The position numbers and the translations under genes are program-made. A DNA stretch of 64,000 bases from Argentina anserina. Taxonomy: Eukaryota > Streptophyta > Magnoliopsida > Rosales > Rosaceae. The DNA lies in assembly GCF_933775445.1 (NCBI RefSeq), contig NC_065873.1:13206001-13270000 (forward strand). The letters are read 5' to 3'. The notes under the pieces were generated by a model that saw only the letters and a list, made by a program, of their open reading frames with translations, was not told the origin of the DNA and ran no database searches. This document shows, piece by piece, positions 1 through 9,442 of this stretch (the stretch's first letter is position 1; every line of letters begins with the position of its first letter).

Positions 1-149
1 TCTTATTACATAGTGGATAATTGGAGCAGCCATTTGATCAGGTTCTGGGTGGGAGGGTTTAGAAAGTTTTGTGCATTTTCATGAAGTTTAATCACCCTAC
101 CTATTGTAGATCTGGTGCTCATTTTGTGGTTGCAAATCTTGCTTTGCAG

Positions 150-1080
150 GCTTATGATCAACATTTGAATATGATTCTCGGTGACGTTGAAGAGATTGTA
201 ACTTCTGTGGAAATCGATGATGAGACTTATGAAGAGATTGTCCGGGTATGTTTTAAACTCAGTGTCTTTTGTCTTGTCATTGTATATATGCACATTTGCA
301 ATTGGTAACAACTAGAAATCAGTTCTTAAGATAAACATTCCTTATACTGTAGTAGAGCTAAGCATAATGACAAGGGTGATCATCAGTCCAATACATGCTT
401 GTGAAGTACTGTAGTTACTACTATAAAAGTTCTTGAAAAATTACTAGATTGTGAACGGACAAAAATGGTTCTCAAACACAATTGTCTTTGTGTTTCAGAT
501 TTAAAAATTAGTTTGGTATAAACTCTGGGAACTTTTGTTTGACTAAATTGTGTTGATACTAATCTTTTTTCGTCTCACTAGTTCCTAACTTGACCTTCAA
601 AACCCAGAATTCAATTCATAACCTATATCTGAGACTGGTGGCTCGAACCTAGGATTGAATTTGAAAGGAAGTGGAGATGTGGTCTTGATATATATGTGCT
701 GTGGCATAATTAGCCCGTTTCCCTTTTTTGTATAGATATCTTGTTCACTGCTGTCATCTCTTTCTCACGGCAGCAGATTCGTGTTTGTATCCTAGTTGTT
801 CAATTTTGTCTTTTATCTTGTAGCCTGTAAATTGGAAGGGCTGCCAATTTTGCAATTTGCAGTTTGTTAAAGTTGTTCTGCACTTTGTTGTTTTATAGGT
901 TTTGTGTCATGTTCTCATTTGTGGATTTTCATAACTCTTGGATCAGAGGGTCAAATTTGGTTTGCTTATTAACAGTGCCTCTTTTATCTTTCATTTCAGA
1001 CTACAAAGAGGACAGTTCCGTATCTGTTCGTCAGAGGGGATGGTGTCATCCTCGTTTCACCTCCACTCAGAACAGCCTAA
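150..1080 (+). CDS. LSM3: LSM3 (U6 snRNA-associated Sm-like protein LSm3), last two exons
   Basis: Two exons are visible, 150-245 and 1000-1080, each with canonical AG/GT edges. They join in frame and end at TAA 1078-1080. The first encodes [15 protein letters not shown] and runs to TYEEIVR. The second starts [15 protein letters not shown] and ends SPPLRTA. These are the Sm1-end and Sm2 motifs of plant LSm3, including the [13 protein letters not shown] strand. LSm3 is one of the seven ring subunits LSm2-8, which binds the U6 snRNA 3' end in the nucleus, and LSm1-7, which acts in cytoplasmic mRNA decay. The N-terminal half must lie left of position 1; bases 1-149 look like intron. The 754-bp intron carries no other gene I can support. 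The open frames at 69-308 and 864-1094 are these exons read on into intron. Confidence 0.95.
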
Positions 1081-2351
1081 TTATAATTTGGTGAAGGACG
1101 GTTAAATGGGGCGACTTGTATTTGGGAAATGGATTGTCCTTAGATTCAACTAAAATCTGTTCTATGTATTCTAATTTTAGTTCTCTGAATGAAAAGAGAT
1201 TCTTGTCAGTACAGGCTCAATTGTACCCCTGAGGCAGCTAAATGAATGAGATTTTGTTGGATATGGATTTGGTAGATGTGTAATTGTGTTTGGCTTTCTG
1301 CTTGCTTGAACATGCCACAATTATTACTGCCTATTACCACTGCTACCTGTTAATTTTGATAATGGAAACTTGCATTGGTCAGTGTTTACGATAGCTTAGA
1401 AATGCATCCCATAGAAAATCAGGAGCATCCAGATACTGCGAATAAGAAGAATGACAATAAAGTGCAGGCTGAAAAATTCATGAGCCACACTGATCAACGG
1501 TTTTCAGCAAACAACCTTCTGTAATTCAATAGTATTACCCAAGACTGGACCAAATGCCCAGCTTGAACAAGGCTAGCAGTCACTCTAAAACTGCACAATT
1601 AAACTGATAATCCAAACTGATAGATGACACCTAATAAGTTGGGGAGGGTTAATACTCTGTCTATTTCTTTAGTCATATATGCCAACTCACAAACTAGCTA
1701 AATAAGTTCAGTTTCAGGACGAACCAATTACCAATTGTTAACTCTTACTGAAATATGACGTCCTTTCTTTCATATAAAACACACAAGCCTAAAGAGCTTA
1801 AGCTTAATAGGGCACATACGACCGTGTCAATTCTTCTTACATTTGAGACTTGCCTCATTAGTTTATCCTTGGTACATTTATATGCAGATCATGAATAGGC
1901 TGTGGGAGAAGGATATAACATTGAGATCGCAAAGTCTCATGTTTATCAAGTTCTGATAAAGCATTGCAAGCTACCTACTTGACGCATCCCTCCTGAAATT
2001 TCAAATGTAACAATTCAAAAATGTGGAAAGATAAAAGCAGAATAAAAGTGCCATATAGCTCAGAGAGCGAAATCCAACAAAGATGAAATATATGGTTCAC
2101 AGAATCGGAGTGGGGGACTTTAATCGAAACGACAAAACGGAAAGTACTAGTAACAATGCAGAAAAGCACAGCCCTCTCAAGAAAGTAACCAGTTTCATCA
2201 CCCACCACCGGAAAAGCTACTATGCTACCCCCTACACCGAAGTAGTACCGCCAACACCAAACACAGCACCATTATTGAATTGCCAAGAACTTCCCATTTC
2301 AGAATTGTTTCCACTTATTTCGCTATCCAAATCTAAAGAAACCTTAATCCC
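1081..2351. other. LSM3 and SDH3 3' flanks, convergent genes
   Basis: LSM3 (from the left) and SDH3 (from the right) point towards each other here. The first 200-300 bases should be LSM3 3' UTR and the last 300-400 bases SDH3 3' UTR. No coding homology, RNA gene or repeat was recognised. The small open frames at 1975-2208 and 2083-2355 overlap on opposite strands and match no family I know. Confidence 0.5.
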
Positions 2352-3194
2352 TTAAATTCGGCCCAACAGATGACGGATCCCATTATAAGTATGATAGGCC
2401 GTTGCTAGAGCAGCAAGCTCAAGGGAGAGGGGGACAAGGTTTACAGAATAAAAGAGGAATTTGTAGAAAGGCTCATAGGTGAAGCAAATAGTACCCATTT
2501 GCACACAAACAAAAGGGTAGAACAGAACTATAGCGGATAGGTAAGATGCTGCTATTCTGTCCAGTATTGACTTTGTCGAATTGATTTGTGGCTTGTAAAC
2601 AGGAAGATGAGGGGATAACGGGCGAAGAGTACTGGGTAGGATTCCATGTTCATTAGCCGTGCTCGCACCACTCGGGGTGTAGACAATTTCATATCCACCA
2701 CCAGTGTTTGCAGTAGCTCCAACGGAAAAGCTCTTTCTCTGACCAACACCAATTTTATCAGCACTACTAATGGTGGAGCTGACAGCACTACCAATGCCAG
2801 CACCAGGACCATTGTTGCTGATCGTACCAGTGGATAAAACCTTGTCACATGCTCCACCTCCATATCTCCTCAAACCATAACCAACACCGATCCCATGTTG
2901 ACCATAATAACCTGCTACAGCTCCTGTGTAACCACCACAATTGCTTCGAGACTGTATGTAAAGGCAAACCATTTAGGGGTAAACAAGAGGCTATGTCAAC
3001 GAATGTATGCAAACATAATCATCATGATACTTTTTAATTTAGTATGCAACTATAACTCTGAAAGTGATTGTCAAGTCACCCAGACATCTGAGTATGAGTG
3101 CAAGTATGTGTGCTATAGAAATTACATTGAATATAAATGCAAACCGTTTAGTGGTAAGCCAAAATAGTTTCAGTAGCCACTGCAACTGATTCAT

Positions 3195-3227
<33 letters not shown>

Positions 3228-3596
3228 AACAAAAATATATATCATTGATTACCTGTTTGTTCAGGGGAAAGGTGGCACTAGAAGTATTGAATCGAAGTCC
3301 TGTAGATCTTCCGGTATCACGGTCCATGACAGTTTGCCCTATATATATATCGGGTCAATCAGCACTAGAACATCCTCAGCAAACTAAAATGGGCTAACAC
3401 AGATCACAAGAACAACAAAGGGTAACATCACATATCAAAACTATTTGGGCAATCTGATAAAACCTGCGAACCCTGGTGGGCTGCTTCCCATGGATGATGT
3501 GCATCTTATTGCCTGATGGATGGCCGATAACTCAGACTTGACCTGCCTGTTTGCAGTGTGCCTAAGTATACTCCCAGCTTTACTTAGGAGAGGCAT
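2352..3596 (-). CDS. SDH3: SDH3 (complex II cytochrome b560 subunit) with a leader resembling a glycine-rich RNA-binding protein
   Basis: Three exons on the minus strand join in frame: 3596-3464, 3338-3253 and 2951-2352, giving 272 aa. All junctions are GT-AG with matching phases. Residues 183-272 are the SDH3 domain. It starts RPLSPHLPVYKPQ, has the SILDR Ser/Arg pair of the quinone site, two further hydrophobic spans, and the AYHTYNGIRHLL heme-ligand helix. SDH3 anchors succinate dehydrogenase in the inner mitochondrial membrane and helps bind heme b and ubiquinone. Residues 1-44 (MPLLSKAGSILRHTA, then a basic Ser-rich stretch) look like a mitochondrial presequence. Residues 45-73 contain TVMDRDTGRSTGLRF, very like the RNP1 region of an RRM, and about 74-165 is Gly-rich. 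Plant mitochondrial glycine-rich RNA-binding proteins have this order. The gene therefore looks like an sdh3 copy landed in such a gene. Alternative splicing that removes part of the leader is possible and unseen here. Confidence 0.85.
3197..3226. repeat. (AG)15 microsatellite in SDH3 intron 2
   Basis: Thirty bases of uninterrupted AG repeats lie in the SDH3 intron between 2951 and 3253. On the SDH3 strand this is a CT tract 27 bases below the exon-2 donor site. It is likely length-polymorphic. Confidence 0.95.
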
Positions 3597-3855
3597 TGCA
3601 CTCACCTAGAATCAATCAAAACAAAACAACAAGACATGTTATAAAAACAACCTCATATCATAGTTCACTTGAATTAAAACTACGTTGGGAAGGTTCGGTT
3701 GACGCAAACAACCATGGGTTCAGAAAGAACATCAGATTAGACTCTTCCCAATTATTATACTATGAAACAAAGAACAAATCCAGAAGAACTGATCTCAAAT
3801 ATTCATCCGATTCAAAGAAAGAAATTACTGAAATTGGAATAGATAAAGAACTAAC

Positions 3856-3990
3856 CTTGCTTGTCTTCGATTACGAACCAAAGAATCGTAATGAGGCGAG
3901 GGGTGATGCAGCGTCAGATGGAGAAATCACAGCTCTGCCTGTAACAGAGACGACAAGGTAGGGTTTGTGGCAAGTGAGTGTAATTGATTT
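3856..3990 (-). other. Probable SDH3 5' UTR exon
   Basis: On the minus strand a good donor (AAG/GTTAGT) occurs at 3856. The next acceptor, CTAG, lies just upstream of the SDH3 start codon, so coding exon 1 would run 3605-3464. This implies a non-coding first exon ending at 3856 and a 5' UTR intron of about 250 bp, which is common in plant genes for mitochondrial proteins. The outer edge (about 3990) is a guess. The open frame on the opposite strand here (3596-3961) is a shadow. Confidence 0.4.
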
Positions 3991-4086
3991 GACCAAGTGA
4001 GGATAGAAACCGGTATTCTATCTTTATTCAACTTCTGTTTCTTGCCTCAAAGATGTAATAAAGTTAGTTTTTGTGTACTAACGAAA

Positions 4087-4165
4087 AAGAAGTATGTGGT
4101 GCAGTGTCTTAGTCATGTTTCTTGCCAATGAGGTCACGGTTTCGACTCCGCCTCTACAAATTACT
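4087..4165 (+). repeat. tRNA-like SINE head or degenerate tRNA-Gly-like sequence
   Basis: The stretch has an A-box-like GTGGTGCAGTGTCTTAGT, a TTGCCAA loop and a B-box-like GGTTTCGACTCC, with spacing similar to a tRNA-derived SINE promoter. The B box has one extra T and no clean cloverleaf forms, so it is not a functional tRNA gene. Plant SINEs have this layout, but a 3' tail and flanking duplication were not found. Confidence 0.35.
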
Positions 4166-4243
4166 TTTTTGTTTCACTACAAGTTCCTTAAAACCATAAG
4201 ATTGAACTTAGCATGAGCCTGAACCATTAGACAAATTATACAC

Positions 4244-4830
4244 CTACATAGCACGGACGCTTGCTTTGACGACCGAAAGCGTTGGCTTCCGAACTGGAAG
4301 CGCGGTGGAAGCGTTGCTTCCTAATTGGAAGCGCGGCGGAAGCGCGATTCCTTCCCTTCCTCTATTTCATCGATCAATGTCTTGAGTCTCTTCTCTTCTT
4401 GTCGTCTCATCTTCTATCAATTTCTTCAAGAGGTTAAAGATGAATAACATCAATTGATCTAATATGTGTCAGAGAAAAAAGAAAGAGCTGGGGAGAGATA
4501 TGAAGAAAATCTAGACGAGACAAAAAGACGACGGACATTTTTTTTATTCAATTTCATCTAGTGATGTCTCGTTGACTTGCACGTGTCCAACACTTTTACA
4601 CTATACTGGACATTCTTTTGTTTGAATTTTGAAATGAAACTTTAATATTGCTATACCAAGGATAATCATGGTTTAGAAAAGAAGTTATTAATAGTTATCA
4701 AGTTATTTTAAAACTGGATAAAATATTTAAAAAATAAAAGATAAAAATAGTATATAATATATATTTATTATTCTGACGCTTCCAAAACGCACATGCGTTT
4801 CTAAACGCTTCGCTTCTACGTACCCGCACC
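4244..4830. repeat. Possible non-autonomous DNA transposon remnant
   Basis: The left edge reads ACATAGCACGGACGCTTGC. It is followed by short GC-rich repeats of GGAAGCG, an AT-rich centre, and near the right edge reversed GACGCTTCC and GCTTCG motifs. A related CTATGTAGCACCGACAC motif occurs inverted in CLPP6 intron 7 (about 41095-41215), so this looks like a dispersed repeat family. No clean terminal inverted repeat or target duplication could be fixed by eye. Confidence 0.3.
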
Positions 4831-5543
4831 TGATTCCATGCATCCTAGTTGTACACCCTTTTAGACTACTGCTCGTTTGTGCATGATAGCTAAAATGTCG
4901 ATAGTGCTAGAATATGGGATCAATTTCATTTGAAAATTCTTTTCACCCTTTGGAGACTAGAGCCTGATATTGCATTTGTACCATACGTTTCTCTAACTCC
5001 TTTCTCCTTTTAGCACTTTCTATATCTAAGAGATGCAGGCATAACTTTTGATTCCAAAAATATGCATTGTCCTAATGTTGCTTAATCAATCAATGTTGCA
5101 TAATTTGTGTATGCATAACTTCTAGGTATCACTATTTGATGCATCCATATTGTATTAGGCTATTAAATGTCATCATGTCTTGCATGGTCAAAATACTGAC
5201 CTTAAAGAAAGCTAATATACCATTTCAACCTATTCTATTTCAAATTTCTAAGGTTTGTGCAAATTATCTTATACAGCCATAATTCACAACTAAATAAATT
5301 ATGGAAAATGCAACAATATCTTAACCGGACAACATTTTCTCCGTTCAAAGATTTCATGAAAAATTTAAGAAAATTACAATGCACACTAGATAATTCAATC
5401 AATAAAAATTGAAGATTATACAAGTCTTGAAGGATTCCTCGAAAAGTTAAGGATTAGTAATCCTTTTTAGAAATCGCCCAACCTAGTATTCTTAAAAAAA
5501 ATTACCTAACAAAACTGTCACGACATGCTAGATTTGTTAATCA
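4831..5543. other. AT-rich intergenic DNA
   Basis: No coding homology, RNA gene or repeat was recognised. It ends at the target duplication of the next element. Confidence 0.5.
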
Positions 5544-5548
5544 TAGTC

Positions 5549-6017
5549 TGTTGGCACCCCTACTAGCACAGAGCTAGTATGGCATGCCACCGAGCATAAG
5601 CATCACTCTCTAGGCGGATCTACAAGTCACTATGTGGCTCAACCATGATATTCATAGCGTACCTCGTCATACAAGCTTTCCAATGATAGTCGGAACTCAC
5701 CAAGACACCACCGGGAAGTCACCTTTCTGACCTCATCAAGATGACTCCATAGTAAGCCTAGAGGGGCACTTGTCCCACATTGAAGAATATGTAAATGAGA
5801 GGGGTTCCCTCACCTATAAAAGGAACCCATCATCCCACTTAGAGGGGGATCACGACTTGTATAACTCAAGGCTATTTGCTTATACTAGTGGATTCAAGTG
5901 GACGTAGCCTACCCCAAGAGAGAGAGAGGTGAACCACTATACTACTTGTGTCAAACTAATACTCATTAATAGCTAACCGTGTGATCAGCCACCCATTTGG
6001 TAATCACTACGTTAACA
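5549..6017 (+). repeat. 5' LTR of the tandem-array element
   Basis: The LTR is 469 bp. A TATA-box candidate, CTATAAAAGG, lies at about 5813-5822, where an LTR promoter is expected. The sequence is nearly the same as 8971-9437. A GA stretch near 5920 is two bases longer than in the 3' copy. Confidence 0.95.
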
Positions 6018-6036
6018 TCGGCGCCGTCTGTGGGAA
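6018..6036 (+). promoter_or_regulatory. Primer binding site of the tandem-array element
   Basis: GGCGCCGTCTGTGGGAA starts two bases after the 5' LTR. It has the usual position and the GGCGCC start of plant Ty3/gypsy primer binding sites. I do not assign the tRNA with confidence. Confidence 0.7.
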
Positions 6037-6179
6037 GCTGACAATTAGCTTCGTCGCTCCCCACCAACAGACCTCCCACGGTCCCCCACACCCCACAGTG
6101 CATGAGCTCACTACGGCGCAGTCAGCTTTTAAAAAAAAAATTTGACCCTCCCGTGGTCCATGCCTTCCACGGTCACGTT

Positions 6180-6570
6180 ATTCCACGCTCCTCCTAGCAC
6201 GGTAGACGTTCTTCCACGCTCCTGCTAGCGTAGTACGTGACTGCTAGCACGGTGCACGGTTAGTCCCGTAGTCCCACGACTGCTAGAGTAGTCCCACGAC
6301 TGCTAGAGTAGTCCCACGACTGCTAGCGTAGTACATGACTACTAGCGTAGTACGCGACTGCTAGCACGGTGCACGGCTAGTCCCGTAGTCCCACGACTGC
6401 TAGCGTAGTACGCGACTGTTAGCACGGTGCAAGACTGTTATTGTAGTCCCTTGACTGTTAGCGTAGTACGTGACTGCTAGCACAGTGCAAGACTGTTATC
6501 GTAGTCCCTTGACTGCTAGCGTAGTACGCGACTGCTAGCACGGTGCACGGCTGCTCCCGTAGTCCCATGA
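6180..6570 (+). repeat. Short tandem array with GACTGCTAG units
   Basis: Imperfect units of about 20-30 bases recur, built from CGACTGCTAG, GTAGTCCCA and AGCACGGTGCA. The array lies in the 5' third of the element interior. It encodes no plausible protein. Confidence 0.8.
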
Positions 6571-7234
6571 CTGATGCTCCCATAGTTCCACGGTGGAACT
6601 CCACAGTTGACTTCGCAGCCTTCCGTAGTCGCCAGAGAAAAGAAATCATTGGCATAACGGGACTTGCTGGCAAAGCCAACCAACCCGCAACAAACCACTA
6701 CCATAACATAGAGAATTGAAAGGAAAATCTCTTCAAACCGGATATCTCCTCACTCAAATCCAAAGCGGCTACTTGCAATCATTCCCCGCGCAAAGGAGCG
6801 TCATGCTTGGACACCTCCAACATGATTTTGGTACTTGCATAAAGCGCAACTCCACTCCACACCGGCATAAGATAAGTAAAATGCTATGCCTCCCTACTCC
6901 TACTGTAGAGTTGATTATTACCATGTCTTAGCATGATTTTATTACGCTATAAAGCATGCCTGCAACATACTGCACTTGATATGCATGCCCGCATGGTTTT
7001 CACGCATTGCCTACAACACTTTGTAGAGTTAGCTAGCAATGACACTTAGCCATATCTTATATGTTTAGAAAATGTGTGACGCACACACTTGAATGTCCAA
7101 CTTGATTGTGCTAATGAAACTAGGAATTGTTCTAACCATTGTTCAGGAGAACAATTAAATTCCTTATGCAGACTGTTTCATCACACAACACTCAGACGTC
7201 ACAGAATCAGAAATTCTTTCCTCACCAAAAAGTG

Positions 7235-8140
7235 AGAGACTACGCCCAAGAGGGCTCAAGACGTCCTACGCGTAACGCTTACCTACGCTACGATGGATGC
7301 ACTACGCCCAAAAGGGCTCAAGCCGCATAAATACGCGCACTACGCCCAAAAGGGCTCAAGCCGCATAAATACGCGCACTACGCCCAAGAGGGCTTAAGAC
7401 GTCCTACGCGTAACGCTTACCTACGCTACGATGGATGCACTACGCCCAAAAGGGCTCAAGCCGCGTAAATACGCGCACTACGCCCAAGAGGGCTCAAGAC
7501 GTCCTACGCGTAACGCTTACCTACGCTACGATGGATGCACTACGCCCAAAAGGGCTCAAGCCGCGTAAATACGCGCACTACGCCCAAGAGGGCTCAAGAC
7601 GTCATACGCGTAACGCTTATCTACGCTATGATGGATGCACTACGCCCAAAAGGGCTCAAGCCGCGTAAATACGCGCACTACGCTCAAGAAGGCTCAAGAC
7701 GTCCTACGCGTAACGCTTACCTACGCTACGATGGATGCACTACGCCCAAGAGGGCTCAAGCCGCATAAATACGCGCACTACACCCAATAGGGCTCAAAGA
7801 CGTCCTACGCGTAACACTTATCTACGCTACGATGGATGCATTACGCCAAAGAGGACTCAAGCCGCGTAAATACGTGCACTACGCCCAAGAGGGCTCAAGA
7901 CGTCATACGTGTAATGCCTATCTACGATGCGATGGATGCACTACGCCCAAGAGGACTCAAGCCGCTTAAATACGCGCACTACGTCCAAGAGGGCTCAAGA
8001 CGTCATACGTGTAATGCCTATCTACGCTGCGATGGACGCACTACGCCCAAGAGGGCTCAAGCCGCGTAAATATGCGCACTACGCTCAAGAGGGCTCAAGC
8101 CGTCCTACGCGCAAAGCACACTGCGCTCAGAGAACGCACT
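7235..8140 (+). repeat. 100-bp tandem array made of 62-bp and 38-bp half units
   Basis: The landmark GACGTC(C/A)TACG recurs at about 7262, 7401, 7501, 7601, 7701, 7802, 7902 and 8002. Each 100-bp unit has a 62-bp half and a 38-bp half, and both begin with TACGCCCAA(G/A)AGGGCTCAAG. The first interval is longer because one short half is duplicated. Since 100 is not a multiple of three, the 77-aa open frames drift in frame and are not genes. The array is rich in CpG. Confidence 0.93.
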
Positions 8141-8210
8141 ACACCCAAGAGGGATCGACATCCTACGCATAAAGCTCACTACGCTACGATAGTAGCTTTA
8201 CGCTTGAATG

Positions 8211-8402
8211 TCAACGCCAAAAAGACGTCATACGCGTAGCCTATTACGCTATGATTGACGCACCACGCTCTAATTCAACGCCAAAAAGACGTCATACGCG
8301 TAGCCTATTACGCTATGATTGATGCACCACGCTCTAATTCAACGTCCAAAAGACGTCATACACGTAGGTCACTACGCTAAGATGTATGCACAATGCTCTA
8401 TA
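8211..8402 (+). repeat. Second tandem array, about 64-bp units
   Basis: Three copies of a unit beginning TCAACGCCAAAAAGACGTCA follow each other; the first two are almost identical and the third is diverged. The unit shares the ACGTCATACGCGTA core with the 100-bp array, so the arrays probably have a common origin. Confidence 0.85.
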
Positions 8403-8842
8403 TCAGCGCTCAGACGTCCTACGCGCAAAACTCTGCGCTAAGATGGACACATTACGCCCGCAGTGGCTCAACGCCGTCCTACGCACACTGCAATATAGGA
8501 CGCACCAGCCTATAGAGGTCTCACTAGCCTTCAAAGGCCATATTGGCATATAAAAGCCACACTCACCCGTAGCGGCCATATTAGTCCAAAGCGCCATCAC
8601 GCAAGACTACTTCGCCTAAGCACTCCGCACACATAAGCCATATCACTCGAAACCGCCTCGCTGACTAGGGGTTTCGGGGATTTACGCACACTCATGTACT
8701 ATATCATATTCGGGACCATACATACACACGCATCATCATGTGTCAAACACATATTGCGCCCGTACATTGTTATGATATCCATGACAACAGACATACTTCG
8801 TGCACATATGCTTTTATCTTTGTTTTGCAGGTTTGAGAGTCT

Positions 8843-8970
8843 CTTCTTGCTTAAGGAGTTCGGGGACTGGTAGGGGTATGCCACCGCCCGGACACTTATG
8901 CTCGGTGACATGTTGATTGATAAACTCCCCAAGCAAGAAGTTCCTCTTACTTAGGGACTGCAGGGGGACA
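8843..8970 (+). promoter_or_regulatory. Hairpin and polypurine tract before the 3' LTR
   Basis: Bases 8843-8860 (CTTCTTGCTTAAGGAGTT) pair with 8923-8940 at 16 of 18 positions. The enclosed segment carries an inverted partial copy of the LTR motif CCACCGAGCATAAG. The polypurine tract AGGGACTGCAGGGGGACA is at 8953-8970 and directly abuts the LTR. This may be a structured RNA signal, but the role is inferred. Confidence 0.6.
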
Positions 8971-9437
8971 TGTTGGCACCCCTACTAGCACAGAGCTAGT
9001 ATGGCATGCCACCGAGCATAAGCATCACTCTCTAGGTGGATCTACAAGTCACTATGTGGCTCAACCATGATATTCATAGCATACCTCGTCATACAAGCTT
9101 TCCAATGATAGTCGGAACTCACCAAGACACCACCGGGAAGTCACCTTTCTGACCTCATCAAGATGACTCCATAGTAAGCCTAGAGGGGCACTTGTCCCAC
9201 ATTGAAGAATATGTAAATGAGAGGGATTCCCTCACCTATAAAAGGAACCCATCATCCCACTTAGAGGGGGATCACGACTTGTATAACTCAAGGCTATTTG
9301 CTTATACTAGTGGATTCAAGTGGACGTAGCCTACCCCAAGAGAGGGAGGTGAACCACTATACTACTTGTGTCAAACTAATACTCATTAATAGCTAACCAT
9401 GTGATCAGCCACCCATTTGGTAATCACTACGTTAACA
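8971..9437 (+). repeat. 3' LTR of the tandem-array element
   Basis: The LTR is 467 bp with the same TG...CA ends as the 5' copy. All four single-base differences read C or G in the 5' copy and T or A in this copy; three lie at CpG. Confidence 0.95.
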
Positions 9438-9442
9438 TAGTC

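Larger units (their letters stand above)
5549..9437 (+). mobile_element. Non-autonomous LTR retrotransposon (LARD/TRIM-like) with tandem arrays
   Basis: Two near-identical LTRs (5549-6017 and 8971-9437) begin TGTTGG and end AACA. They are flanked by a perfect 5-bp duplication TAGTC (5544-5548 and 9438-9442). A primer-binding-site-like GGCGCCGTCTGTGGGAA follows the 5' LTR and a purine-rich tract precedes the 3' LTR. The 2953-bp interior has no gag, protease, reverse transcriptase, RNase H or integrase in any frame, so it must move using proteins of a relative, probably Ty3/gypsy judging by the PBS. Instead it carries several CpG-rich tandem arrays. The LTRs differ at about four single bases and one small indel, which indicates a young insertion. 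Small open frames inside are products of the repeats. Confidence 0.93.

Noticed and set aside
3596..3961. 121-aa plus-strand frame
   Set aside because: It lies antisense to the SDH3 5' UTR exon and intron and has no family resemblance.
4087..4165. Functional tRNA-Gly gene
   Set aside because: The B box has an extra base and the acceptor and D stems do not pair well; at most a SINE head or tRNA relic.
7139..8172. Overlapping 60-80 aa frames with repeated peptides
   Set aside because: They are translations of the 100-bp tandem array; the frame shifts by one base each unit, so no conserved protein is maintained.
7235..8402. Regular repeats that could suggest a CRISPR array
   Set aside because: Units are contiguous with no unique spacers, lie inside an LTR retrotransposon of a plant, and no cas-like gene is present.
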